From: a virus | Reading direction: 5' to 3' (one strand) | DNA: 38,175 bases | Virus record (IMG/VR): IMGVR_UViG_3300047996_000241 | Location: 1 to 38,175 of that record | Part shown: positions 15,034 to 23,924 of the stretch, piece by piece | How the letters are laid out: the number at the start of each line of letters is the position of its first letter | Numbering within the stretch: the stretch's first letter is position 1 | The notes under the pieces: generated by a model | Databases searched by the model: none | What the model was told of the DNA's origin: nothing | The model's input: only the letters and a program-made list of their open reading frames with translations | Translations under genes and position numbers: made by a program

Positions 15034-17001
15034 TTACCAAGCGTAATCGAATGTTTTGATTTTGTTAATTCTATCTTTAATAGATTTAGCATAGTTCTTA
15101 GCTTCTCTTTCATACCATCTTTCACCTGAACCATATTTCTTTTCAGACTCTTCAGATCTTGCTACATAATCACAGTATCTTGAGTAATCGTCTAAAATAG
15201 ATGACATGTGTGAAGAAGCATCTTTTAATTTTACAGTAGAACCTCTTTTGTTTTTACCAATATAGATTTCTCCGTATTCTGTTGTCTGTCCAGCTTTTAA
15301 ACCGTCTTGAATTTGTTTAGCTAATTCATCGATTGCATCTGAAACCATCTTATCTAGTGGCAAAGCAGCCGCCTTGGTAGCTAAGATTTGCATGTATCTG
15401 TTTTTGTTTTCTTGTTTGAAGTCTTTATCAGATTTGAATGCAATCGCACCAGATTTAGCACTTGATCTTTCAGATCTTTTGTTTTCTGTAGAATATTTTT
15501 GTTGTAATAGATCTACGTTGATAACAACTGCTCTATCTGAAACTTCTGCAATTCTCTTTACATTATAAAGACCAGTTCCGCCCCATCCTTTATACTTCTT
15601 AGAAATACCAATAGTATCACTTGAATTATTAGGAGTAGTTTTTAAAGTTCTGTCTCTGTCTCTGCTGGAATATCTACTAGTCCATGTGTTTGTGTAAAAT
15701 TCATTACCTCCACTTGCTACAGCTAATAAGTAACCTCCACCTGGGATAACCTTGTTACTACCATATCCATCATTAGGTGCATATGGATTATCTTTCTCAT
15801 TATCTGAGATATAGAAAACAATAGTGTTTGTTTGTTTTGCCTTGTACGCTGTCATTGGATCAGTATCAATAAGATCTTCATCTTGTACTTTATCTAAAGC
15901 AACTTTAGTTTTACCGTAAAATGCACCAGATAACGCTTTATCAACTTTACCTCTAGTGTTTGTAAATAACTTAGAAAGTTTCATTGAACCAAAAGCTTCG
16001 TTTAGGTTTTCTACGAAAGATGAAAAAGATTCATGAACAAAAGAAACTGATTCAAATTGTAAAGAATCGATTCTGATATTCATTGAAGCCATTTCCATTG
16101 GTTCAGTGCCATCTTCATAGTCCACTGTTGCAAATAAATCTCCAAGTTCTATGATTTTAAATCTTCCAGGAAATCTAACGTTTTCTCCGTAAACAGTTTC
16201 GCCGTTCTTAATTGCTTTTTGAGCTTTCTTTAATTTAGGGTGTACACCTTCATTTACGGTTTCAGCTGATTCAAATTGTAATTTATCAATAGCAATGTTC
16301 ATTGAAGCCATTTCCATTGGTTCAGTACCATCTTCATAGTCTACAGTAGCCATATTACCTGCTTTATTAAAAGATAAAATCTTAAATCTTCCAGGGAATC
16401 TGATGTTTTCACCATAAACTGTTTCGCCTTTTTCGACGGCCTTTATGGCTTTCTTAATTTTAGGGCTAATACCTTCGTTTACGTCTTCTTCGTTTTCTTT
16501 AATTAGAACTGGATATGTTTTACCTTCGAATTCAAATTCTTTCTTGCCTTCTTCCTTTGCCTTTTTAGCAGCAGCGACGAATTTTCTACCTTCTTTTACC
16601 GGGTAAGTTTCACCATCAAATTCGAATTCTTTATCTCCGTTTTCTTTGGCCTTTCTTACAGCATCACCGAAAGCATTACCTTCTTCAACTTCGTCTTCTT
16701 TAACTTCTTCAGAAACGTTGATGTTATTTAAAATTCTTCTTCCAAATTTAGAAAGTGAGATACCGCCTTCAGCTACATTAAAGTATTTTGAATTTCTTCT
16801 TAACCATCTGCCTGAATCGCTAGACATTTCTTTTAAAATGTTGTCAAACTCTTCTTGAGTTAGTGTGCCATCAGCGATGGCTTCTAAAACTTTATTTCTA
16901 ATTTTAGCATGTGTGCCTGCAGTTAACGCAGGGTGGTTTTCAGTATATCTTCTCTTTAAAGTGATTTTACCTTCACCGATGAATTCTTCGAATTTTTTCA
17001 T
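15034..17001 (-). CDS. Internal-head-protein-like polyprotein with tandem repeats, 655 aa
   Basis: The N-terminus MKKFEEFIGE|G closely matches the capsid-targeting peptide of T4 internal proteins (MKTYQEFIAE|A), with the candidate cleavage at the same residue, E10. Two short repeats (about 113-135 and 141-165) end in KEFEF-[DE]-G-x-TYPV. Two 70-aa repeats follow (177-249 and 252-321), sharing GETVYGEN, RFPGRFKI and DGTEPMEMASMNI. The long repeats are framed by VNE176|G, VNE251|G and LNE335|A, so a gp21-like protease could release them as modules. Residues 336-655 are an unrecognised domain with TIVFYISDNE and a Gly-rich IPGGGYLLAVASGG segment; I looked for an ADP-ribosyltransferase R-S-E pattern, as in packaged T4 Alt, and did not find it. 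The repeats are also clear in the DNA (16051-16134 against 16271-16354). Confidence 0.6.
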   Translation of the reverse strand: MKKFEEFIGEGKITLKRRYTENHPALTAGTHAKIRNKVLEAIADGTLTQEEFDNILKEMSSDSGRWLRRNSKYFNVAEGGISLSKFGRRILNNINVSEEVKEDEVEEGNAFGDAVRKAKENGDKEFEFDGETYPVKEGRKFVAAAKKAKEEGKKEFEFEGKTYPVLIKENEEDVNEGISPKIKKAIKAVEKGETVYGENIRFPGRFKILSFNKAGNMATVDYEDGTEPMEMASMNIAIDKLQFESAETVNEGVHPKLKKAQKAIKNGETVYGENVRFPGRFKIIELGDLFATVDYEDGTEPMEMASMNIRIDSLQFESVSFVHESFSSFVENLNEAFGSMKLSKLFTNTRGKVDKALSGAFYGKTKVALDKVQDEDLIDTDPMTAYKAKQTNTIVFYISDNEKDNPYAPNDGYGSNKVIPGGGYLLAVASGGNEFYTNTWTSRYSSRDRDRTLKTTPNNSSDTIGISKKYKGWGGTGLYNVKRIAEVSDRAVVINVDLLQQKYSTENKRSERSSAKSGAIAFKSDKDFKQENKNRYMQILATKAAALPLDKMVSDAIDELAKQIQDGLKAGQTTEYGEIYIGKNKRGSTVKLKDASSHMSSILDDYSRYCDYVARSEESEKKYGSGERWYEREAKNYAKSIKDRINKIKTFDYAW

Positions 17002-17038
17002 TTTTAAATTTCTATATTTTATATTCTTATACTATATA

Positions 17039-18883
17039 TTAGTCTTTCTTCACAAACTGTTCAAATGTCATAAATTTAGACTCTGCAACACCCATAGAAA
17101 CCTCTAATTTTGTCCTTAATTCATCGTACATTCCGTGAATTGGCTTAGGTGTTAATTTCTTAAATAATTTCTCATCTCCATCTAACATAGCATTCCTGAC
17201 TTGTGTTGCAGAAATATTCTTGCCAGATCTTGGAATTTCAAATAAACCAAAATCTTCTCTACAATTTAAAGATTCTCTGTATTCTGGTTTATCAACTTGA
17301 TATGAGTATGTTTTTAATCTGTCTGTTCCTGTTCCCCAAAGTACTGGTTCATAACCATCGGCTCTCATTGCGTTAAACATATAATCTATTGCTGCTCTAT
17401 CTAAAATATAAACTTTCTCAATTGGATATTTAGATTTTAGTTTATTAAGCATTGCTAATTGAGTTTCTTCGTCATATGGTCTTTTAAACGCATCTTCTGC
17501 TTTTTTGGTTTTTGACTTGATTAATAAAACAACAACAGGATGTCCGTTTTGTTTACTAATAGTATCTATAACTTTAGCATGTCCTAATGTAAAGGGTTGG
17601 AAACGACCAACAAACATGTTTACTGGTTTTTTGCCTTGATCAGGATACTTAACAGTTAACCCTTCCATAATAGGGCTCACGTCTCCTGATAATTTTTGAT
17701 TAATTAAATATCTTTTAAAATCCATGACGTCTTTTTCGTTTGTTTTACCCATTACAATAGTCTCTATTTCTTCAACTACTTCGTTGATCTGAGACAATAG
17801 ATCTGAGTTAATAATATCTGTTTCTTTAGATCTTTTCTTTCTAAAAGATCCTAATGTAATTTTAAAAAGCTCTGATAAGACCTTGTTTTGTATAAGAGAT
17901 AACGTCTTTTCGTTAGACATAAATGCAGTATTTAGTTCGAAGTTTTCCCCTTCTGCAAAATCTGCTGAATCAAAATCTGCGCCTACGTACTTCGTAGCAT
18001 GTTTCTCAACATATGCGTTAAATACAGAAGACATTAATTCAACATATCTAAGATCTGCATCTTCTTCTTTTAATTCTATATCTGATAAATCAAATGCTAC
18101 TAAAAATTCTACTAAATCTAATATAGAGATTTGATACATGTCGGATGGTTTTCTAACCGGCAATTGTTCTCTATCAAATCTTTCTAATTTAAAACTTTTT
18201 GGATTTCTACCTTCATAAAAATTTACTACTAAGGCATCTATCTCTTTGTCTAAATTTAGGTTTAGTGCAGACTTGTTTCTACCATTGTCAAATATGCGAT
18301 AAATGTCTCTAGTAAATGATCTGTCTTTGTACTTGATCTTAAATGCTTCTTCACCTAAAGACAATAAGTTTATCAATTCTTCTTTTTGATTAGATGCTAA
18401 TTGTCCTTGGAACAAAAGAGGTAATTCTTGTACTTCTAATTTCTTTGCCCACTTATCTAAAACCTTAGGATCTCTAATAACTCTTTTAACTTTAGAAGGA
18501 TCGCTAGGATTTAATACTTGAATATGTGTTAATATAAGATTGTTTTTTGGCAATAGATCATATTCAATGTCTATTGTCTTTTTGTCTATCATGTAGTCAA
18601 ACCCAAACTTCCAATCAAGTGGCATATCATTTAATATTTCAGCTGAAATTGTTTTAAAATGCTTTATACCATTTTCATAATACTTAACAAGCGTTCTATC
18701 AACTTTATTCATGGCAGTTTTGGAACCACTTTTAAAGAAATCAAATTCTCCAACATCAACTCTCTTTACATGAAAGCTTGAAGCTTGTACCTTTTCATGT
18801 ACAACACAAATATTGTCTAATAACTTTTTAAAGTCATTAACGTTTGTAGATTCAAAATATGTTTTTAGGTTTTGTAGTGCCAT
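17039..18883 (-). CDS. Fusion: ligase-like N-terminal domain plus NadM-like nucleotidyltransferase, 614 aa
   Basis: C-terminal residues 421-590 are a HxGH-type nucleotidyltransferase: GRFQPFTLGHAKVI (425-438) matches the NadM/NMNAT and cytidylyltransferase ATP-binding motif, and ISATQVR (557-563) is the ISSTxxR motif. The expected reaction is transfer of AMP (or CMP) to a phosphorylated substrate such as NMN, giving NAD+. The first 400 residues are less clear. VHEKVQASSF (28-37, K31) resembles motif I of RNA ligases of the Rnl2 type in degenerate form, and MEGLTVK (406-412) could be motif IV. The same IME407|G can instead be read as a prohead-protease site between the domains. The chain ends in FEQFVKKD, a tail shared with the 152-aa protein at 27597-28055. 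It lies between two other packaged-looking genes, so the enzyme may be carried in the virion. Confidence 0.65.
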   Translation of the reverse strand: MALQNLKTYFESTNVNDFKKLLDNICVVHEKVQASSFHVKRVDVGEFDFFKSGSKTAMNKVDRTLVKYYENGIKHFKTISAEILNDMPLDWKFGFDYMIDKKTIDIEYDLLPKNNLILTHIQVLNPSDPSKVKRVIRDPKVLDKWAKKLEVQELPLLFQGQLASNQKEELINLLSLGEEAFKIKYKDRSFTRDIYRIFDNGRNKSALNLNLDKEIDALVVNFYEGRNPKSFKLERFDREQLPVRKPSDMYQISILDLVEFLVAFDLSDIELKEEDADLRYVELMSSVFNAYVEKHATKYVGADFDSADFAEGENFELNTAFMSNEKTLSLIQNKVLSELFKITLGSFRKKRSKETDIINSDLLSQINEVVEEIETIVMGKTNEKDVMDFKRYLINQKLSGDVSPIMEGLTVKYPDQGKKPVNMFVGRFQPFTLGHAKVIDTISKQNGHPVVVLLIKSKTKKAEDAFKRPYDEETQLAMLNKLKSKYPIEKVYILDRAAIDYMFNAMRADGYEPVLWGTGTDRLKTYSYQVDKPEYRESLNCREDFGLFEIPRSGKNISATQVRNAMLDGDEKLFKKLTPKPIHGMYDELRTKLEVSMGVAESKFMTFEQFVKKD

Positions 18884-18895
18884 ATTATTTTTGTT

Positions 18896-20167
18896 TTATC
18901 TGCCGTATTTAATAATACCCATTAATTGGTTAATAGCAGCAAAAGTACCAGTTAGTTTATATGTATGTCCTTTGTATTTGAAAACCAAGCCTTCGGTAGG
19001 TATAATAGATTCTATTCCACCGATTCTTTCTAATCTTGCAAGCTCAGCTTCTACTTTTTTAATTTGATCAATTCCACCTGATTTTTTAATCTTAGCAGCT
19101 TCAGTTCTAATTTGATTATGCAACCTTTGCATCTCTTGATCTGGAGAAGCAGCAACAAAATTTGATGCATTTTTAAGAATTATAGATCCTAATTCTAAGA
19201 ATAGATCTTCGAATGGTCTAATGTTTTCTTTATATTTCTTCTTAACGTCTTCTTTGTCAAACTTCTTAATTAACGATGCCTTATCTTTACCAAGCTCTTT
19301 GTCTAATGATCTTAAATTTAAAGTCTTCTTATCTCCATACGCCCATCTTAATAATAAACCCTCTTTGTGGTTTTGCTCTAAATCAGGGAAATTTGCATCT
19401 ATAGTTTCTCTCCACCACATTTCGTGATACCTAGAAACTTCGTCAGCATCTGTTAAATTATAACGATCTCTTAATGCTTCTACTTGTTTAATGAATTTTG
19501 CTTTGTTTGCCTCGAAGTCAATATCTTTAGCTATCTTTAATACTTGAGGTGGAATTATAGTAAATGTTTTTTGTACATCTTTCTTTAATTCTTTTAATGC
19601 TCCTACTAGTTCTGTTGCTAAATTTTGAGTTCCTGTTTGATTTCCTTCACCGTCAGTTTCAACTATGTTGTGAAATTGGATAACATCTCTGTCGTAATAT
19701 ATTACGTTAGGGTTTTTAGAATAGATTAATTCCATGTTAACGAAATTTAATCCGTTTGCAAACATTGATTGATCCTTAAGTTTTGGTAAAGCATCAGCTA
19801 AATCTTTTGCTGCGAAAATATATGTTTCTTCTACTAATTTAGACGCGTGACCAGTAAACATCTTAATGATACCGTTTAGGTCTATCGGATTTTTCATTTG
19901 ACCCTTATTTCTAGCAAATAGTGTTTCACCATCTTTAACGGTTGCAAATAGGTTTTGACCATCTGTTTTTTCAGTAGGATCTTCTTCAAAGTTAAGTTCT
20001 CCGCTTAATCCAGATTCTATAAGCTTTTTAAAATCACCAAAGGTTAGCGACTTGTTGTCAAATGGGTGTGACATGTGGCCGGCTGCTCCACCTTCTAATA
20101 TTAAATTAGATTCATTAAAGTGAATGCGCTCTGTTAAAAAGGTGTTGAAATTAGTATAAATCTTCAT
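18896..20167 (-). CDS. Polynucleotide-ligase-like nucleotidyltransferase (DUF6267-like), probably packaged, 423 aa
   Basis: The chain carries the marks of covalent nucleotidyltransferases (DNA/RNA ligases and capping enzymes) in order: motif I EKTDG (nucleophile K67), RNKG (86-89), an acidic NMELIY (E146, motif III-like), EGLVFKYKG (E392, motif IV) and YKLTG (K404, motif V). It should adenylate itself and perhaps seal nucleic acid ends. A long helical insertion lies between motifs III and IV, and no OB-fold or C-terminal domain follows motif V, unusual for a DNA ligase. The N-terminus has FNTFLTE and a candidate protease site ILE25|GG followed by AAGHMSHPFD, which I remember from phage DUF6267 proteins. 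It lies 12 nt upstream of the NadM-like fusion gene, so the two enzymes are probably made together. Confidence 0.6.
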   Translation of the reverse strand: MKIYTNFNTFLTERIHFNESNLILEGGAAGHMSHPFDNKSLTFGDFKKLIESGLSGELNFEEDPTEKTDGQNLFATVKDGETLFARNKGQMKNPIDLNGIIKMFTGHASKLVEETYIFAAKDLADALPKLKDQSMFANGLNFVNMELIYSKNPNVIYYDRDVIQFHNIVETDGEGNQTGTQNLATELVGALKELKKDVQKTFTIIPPQVLKIAKDIDFEANKAKFIKQVEALRDRYNLTDADEVSRYHEMWWRETIDANFPDLEQNHKEGLLLRWAYGDKKTLNLRSLDKELGKDKASLIKKFDKEDVKKKYKENIRPFEDLFLELGSIILKNASNFVAASPDQEMQRLHNQIRTEAAKIKKSGGIDQIKKVEAELARLERIGGIESIIPTEGLVFKYKGHTYKLTGTFAAINQLMGIIKYGR

Positions 20168-20179
20168 ATCGTTTAAAGT

Positions 20180-20203
20180 AAAAAATAGAGAGTGTTACCC
20201 TCT
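20180..20203 (-). terminator. Terminator or attenuator between 571-aa and ligase-like genes
   Basis: Minus-strand stem AGAGGGT/ACTCTCT (20197-20203 with 20187-20193, one G-U, 3-nt loop) followed by ATTTTTTA. It sits 17-40 nt after the 571-aa gene and could end or thin that transcript. A -10-like TATATAAAC lies just before it at about 20205-20213. Confidence 0.6.
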
Positions 20204-20219
20204 AGTTTATATATTGTTT

Positions 20220-21935
20220 TTACCCCAGTGACGATTTCAATGCACCAACCATAGCACCGTAATCTCCCGAGTTTTTAGAAATTAAACCATCTACAACTTC
20301 TTGAGCCTTAGCTTCATCAAAATCATCGCCGAATGCCTTTTGTAATACTGAGAATGCATACTCTTTAAATTCTTCGTCTGAAGTTACTTCAGCTTCGTTT
20401 AAAGCTTTAACTTTAATTTTAAAAGTTTCGTTAGATTCTTCAATATATTCTCCTAATTCTGGGTCACCCCAACCATCATCAGATGCTAATACTGATTGTA
20501 GATCTTCTCTTGAACCTGTTAATTCAACTTCTGGCCATCCGCTCGGTCCGTTATTATCAATGATCTCCATTGTAACTTTATGTTTCTTAAGTAATTTTTT
20601 TAATACTTTAGATCCAGGATCTGTTGCATCCATAACAACCGAAGCTTCTAATACACCTTCTGCATACTTAATGGTTTCAAACATTCTAAATTCAAAGTTG
20701 TCTTTTATTTCACCTTCAAAGAAAGAGTTAAATCTATCTAGTAAATCTTGTCCCATTTTAGCAAAGCCACACTGCTCTAAGAATAATGCAGTTCCTTCTG
20801 CAATACCTTGACCTGACCATCCAGCTGCATTTGAAATTCTAGAATATTCTTGTTCTAATGCATCTTTAATTCTTGTTGATCCAATGTTTACTGACATTTT
20901 GCCTAAACCATCAACTATTACTGGAATAGATCCTATATTACCTTTAATAGCACCTGCACATTTTTCTCTTTCTCTATGGAAATTAGCATCTTCCATTGAA
21001 TCTAAGAATAATTTTTTAATTGCACCTAATAAAGTTTTCTTATCGTTAGATGCACCAATTGCATTTAATTTAGAGAATAAAATTTTATTGTATTGAGTTA
21101 CTACTTTTTTAGCATCTCTCTTACCTTCTACTTTAATAGCTTCATTAACTACTGATTCATTACACATTGAAAATAATTCTTGTGCAATCTTTTTTGCTTT
21201 AGAACCTTTATGTCCATAAGATTCAACTGTATCTAAAGCATCTTCCATTTCCATGCCATGTAATTCTCCCATGTCTCCTCCTCTTTCATCTAAAAGATCC
21301 TGTAAGATATTTTCAGCTTCTGATTCATTAACTACTGATTCAAATGCTGGTTTTAAATCTTTATCACCTGCATAAATATCAGCCATTAACCACTTTCCTG
21401 ATTTTTCATCAAAAAGGTAAATAAATTCTGCACCGGCTTTATCGCCTGCAGTTGAGATATATCTGTCAATGTTTTTAACATTACCTTTCATATTATCTGT
21501 ATCGCCATAGTAGTTCATTCCGCTTGGATCAGATTCTAAACCTGAATTATCTCCGTTTTTAAGAACCATGTTTAGTGGTGAACCACCTTTTAAATATGTT
21601 TTCTTGATAAGCGGTAACATGTTTTCTGGATAAGAATCATAGTGAGTATATACTGATTCAATATTACCTCTTTTGTCGATTCTACCAAATTGACCTCTAG
21701 TTCCCTCAGCAATTAAAAATGCCTCGTTTACTTCGATGCCTTTTAGTTTTGAAAAGAATTCTGGTTTTTGTTCTTCAGATAACTCTTTAATAGAAGTAAC
21801 ATTAAATTCTGATAGTAGCGCCTTAAAATTGCTAGCTTCAACTTCTCTTTTTGCGTTTTGCTCTTCTTGTAGTTGAGCTTTTTCGTTTTCGGTTTTGACC
21901 TTAGCAAATTGCTCAAATGATTTTAGTTTTTCCAT
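20220..21935 (-). CDS. Probable packaged, proteolytically matured virion protein, 571 aa
   Basis: Starts MEKLKSFEQF, like the capsid-targeting-type peptides of its neighbours, followed by a Glu/Lys-rich helix. Candidate gp21-type sites occur at VNE71|A, IAE77|G, VNE204|S, VNE265|A and LNE514|A. Directly after IAE77|G starts a domain TRGQFGRIDKRG ... VYTHYDSYPE (79-104), which matches a small free-standing phage protein family that I know by its WDGYP/WDSYP signature and has no known function. So the site coincides with a natural domain start. The remaining parts are helical and acidic; 515-571 resembles a short C-terminal module. No enzymatic motif found. It is the first gene of the block that ends at the 14044-14068 terminator. 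Confidence 0.5.
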   Translation of the reverse strand: MEKLKSFEQFAKVKTENEKAQLQEEQNAKREVEASNFKALLSEFNVTSIKELSEEQKPEFFSKLKGIEVNEAFLIAEGTRGQFGRIDKRGNIESVYTHYDSYPENMLPLIKKTYLKGGSPLNMVLKNGDNSGLESDPSGMNYYGDTDNMKGNVKNIDRYISTAGDKAGAEFIYLFDEKSGKWLMADIYAGDKDLKPAFESVVNESEAENILQDLLDERGGDMGELHGMEMEDALDTVESYGHKGSKAKKIAQELFSMCNESVVNEAIKVEGKRDAKKVVTQYNKILFSKLNAIGASNDKKTLLGAIKKLFLDSMEDANFHREREKCAGAIKGNIGSIPVIVDGLGKMSVNIGSTRIKDALEQEYSRISNAAGWSGQGIAEGTALFLEQCGFAKMGQDLLDRFNSFFEGEIKDNFEFRMFETIKYAEGVLEASVVMDATDPGSKVLKKLLKKHKVTMEIIDNNGPSGWPEVELTGSREDLQSVLASDDGWGDPELGEYIEESNETFKIKVKALNEAEVTSDEEFKEYAFSVLQKAFGDDFDEAKAQEVVDGLISKNSGDYGAMVGALKSSLG

Positions 21936-21968
21936 TATGATTTTATTTGTTTCATTATGATTATTTTA

Positions 21969-23477
21969 TTATATATCTCCTTCAAATGATACATTTTTTA
22001 TATCGTATTTAAACTTCTGTTCTTTATAGATCTTTTGGCGTGCTTTAGCATGACGAATAAGGTAATTATCCCAGTCGGGTGATGATAAATCATCTACAAA
22101 ATCTATTATGTTTACACTGTCCTTTGACTTATGTTGTCTTAATCCTCTACCAATAGATTGTCTAATTATAACTTCCGATTTAAACGATTCTGTAAAGAAG
22201 ATGTTATGTATTTTCTTAATCGAGATTCCTGTTGAAAACGTACCATAAGATGCAACGATAACCACTTCTTCGTTTGCTTCCATTTTCTTTTTATATTCTT
22301 CTCTAATATCTTTATCAGTTCCACCATCGACATAGTATATGGTCTTATCACTTTCTTGCCTAAGTTTAGCATATATCTTTTTACCGTGCTCAATACGGTG
22401 AAAAAGGACAAGACTATTACCGCGTACTCTGGAAATAATGTTAGTAACGAAGTTGAGACGACCCTCTGAATTAATAATATAGTTTTGTTCAAATTTAAAA
22501 ACATCTTTACTTTCATATCTGTTTTGTGACATTTCTCTAAATGCGTCCTTTGCTGATTGAGGTGCATAATCCATCTTAATTACCTTAACTTTACATTTTG
22601 CAATATGTCCTTCGTTTTGTAGGAAATTTGCAGAAACCTCAGTGATCAACGGACCAGTGTATGCCATTAGTGTAAGTCTATCTATTGTGCCTGCCTTCGG
22701 AATAGTTCCTGATAGCCCATACCTGTATTTGGCATTTACGCACTTTTGTAGTATAGTTTTAATGGATGTAGATTTAGCCTTATGTGTTTCATCAATAATC
22801 ACAGCGTCAAATTGTTCAAAGTACTCTTTATTCTTTTTTACTAGTGATTGATATGTGCCTATTACTACATTTCTACCTGGTCTTATTTTCTGGCCACTGT
22901 ATATTTGTTGTACTTTTATATCTACTGAGTTTCTGTAGTTATAGTCTAAGAAATCTTCACTCGCTTGTACCACCAATGAAACATTAGGTACAATAAAAAG
23001 TATCTTTTCTGATTTCTTTTTTTCTAGCTGATATGCTACTGTTAAAAATGAAATTAGAGTTTTACCCGCAGATGTTGCAAGTTCAGAGAGGCACTTTCTG
23101 AATTTAAGAATATTGAATGCTGCTTCTATTTGATAATCCCTAGGTGTAATTTCTGATTTTTCGAAGAACTTTAATGCCCATTCTGTAAACTCTTCCTGGT
23201 TAATAGTGGTGTCAAATAAGACTGTTATTCCATTTAGTTTAAGTTCATATCCGTAATCTTTACAGATAGTCATAACTTCTCTCCAGAGTCCGGAAGGAAT
23301 CCATTTGTCATCTTTAATATAAGATATGTAGCCGTCCCATAATCCCTTCTTAACTAGTGGATTAAATCGCCATGACTCAATTCTCTTGTTAAGAGAGATG
23401 TTTAATTGTTCCAACTCCATTTCAGTTGCATCGTCAATTCTAAGCAACTGTTCATTTTCTGTTAAACTAAGCTCCAC
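21969..23477 (-). CDS. uvsW: UvsW-like superfamily 2 helicase
   Basis: At 502 aa it has the length of T4 UvsW, which unwinds R-loops and branched DNA and moves T4 from origin-dependent to recombination-dependent replication. An N-terminal small domain (1-100) is followed by the Q-motif-like PRDYQ, Walker A ATSAGKT (K139), the DEAD-type box DETH (229-232), motif III-like LSGTIPK and motif VI QSIGRGLRQ. The ORF opens with GTG (GTGGAGCTT); there is no in-frame ATG upstream before a stop. It follows the UvsY-like gene by 24 nt, as the two are near neighbours in T4. Confidence 0.93.
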   Translation of the reverse strand: MELSLTENEQLLRIDDATEMELEQLNISLNKRIESWRFNPLVKKGLWDGYISYIKDDKWIPSGLWREVMTICKDYGYELKLNGITVLFDTTINQEEFTEWALKFFEKSEITPRDYQIEAAFNILKFRKCLSELATSAGKTLISFLTVAYQLEKKKSEKILFIVPNVSLVVQASEDFLDYNYRNSVDIKVQQIYSGQKIRPGRNVVIGTYQSLVKKNKEYFEQFDAVIIDETHKAKSTSIKTILQKCVNAKYRYGLSGTIPKAGTIDRLTLMAYTGPLITEVSANFLQNEGHIAKCKVKVIKMDYAPQSAKDAFREMSQNRYESKDVFKFEQNYIINSEGRLNFVTNIISRVRGNSLVLFHRIEHGKKIYAKLRQESDKTIYYVDGGTDKDIREEYKKKMEANEEVVIVASYGTFSTGISIKKIHNIFFTESFKSEVIIRQSIGRGLRQHKSKDSVNIIDFVDDLSSPDWDNYLIRHAKARQKIYKEQKFKYDIKNVSFEGDI

Positions 23478-23501
23478 ATTTAATGGGCTTTTTTATTTTA
23501 G

Positions 23502-23924
23502 TTACAGGTCTTTAATTGCCAACCTGTTTCTAACGGCAAATCCCATATTATCTAGGGTCTTTACCGATTCTTTCATAAAATCTAATTGATTTTCTAAAAG
23601 AGATAATTTTGTGTGCTCTTGCACTAGATCGTTTTCTATAAAACGCTCTTTTTGTTTTTCACCAAGTTTGTAATCATATTCGTAATATCTTAAATATGCT
23701 TCTTTCCACCTGGAATTTATATTGTTTTTTTGTTCTTTAATTTTAGTATTTAAATATGCAATCTGTTCTACCATGGTTTGTCTAGTTGACAATATACCCG
23801 ATATAGTTTCTTCCATTGCATTAATAGATCTTAGAGATCTAGCAAGATCTTTAATATTTTGTGACCAACTAGCCCTTTGAGAACTTAACTTTTCGTCTAA
23901 TGCTAATATTTTTTCTTTACTCAT
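23502..23924 (-). CDS. uvsY: UvsY-like recombination mediator
   Basis: A 140-aa helical protein (T4 UvsY is 137 aa). UvsY loads the UvsX recombinase onto gp32-coated single strands. The C-terminal half parallels T4 UvsY: an aromatic stretch AYLRYYEYDY, a charged helix, then LENQLDFMKESVKTLDNMGFAVRNR, in line with the T4 LLDFCSGALDAIKSRGFAIKH region. The N-terminal half is a coiled coil. Position beside uvsW and close to gp32 supports it. UvsX itself is outside the window. Its ATG follows the preceding stop directly (TAAATG). Confidence 0.72.
   Translation of the reverse strand: MSKEKILALDEKLSSQRASWSQNIKDLARSLRSINAMEETISGILSTRQTMVEQIAYLNTKIKEQKNNINSRWKEAYLRYYEYDYKLGEKQKERFIENDLVQEHTKLSLLENQLDFMKESVKTLDNMGFAVRNRLAIKDL

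Noticed and set aside
15034-17001. The C-terminal domain of the 655-aa protein as an Alt-like ADP-ribosyltransferase
   Set aside because: I could not place the R, S-T-S and E-x-E motifs in order.
17002-21968. T4 late promoters (TATAAATA) before the virion-type genes
   Set aside because: TATATAA-like strings occur at 17026-17040, 20205-20213 and 21960-21968, but none matches the T4 late box and no shared spacing or context was found.
22166-22567. A 133-codon minus-strand ORF inside uvsW in another frame
   Set aside because: It lies fully inside a gene with intact helicase motifs and its translation has low-complexity, frame-shadow composition.
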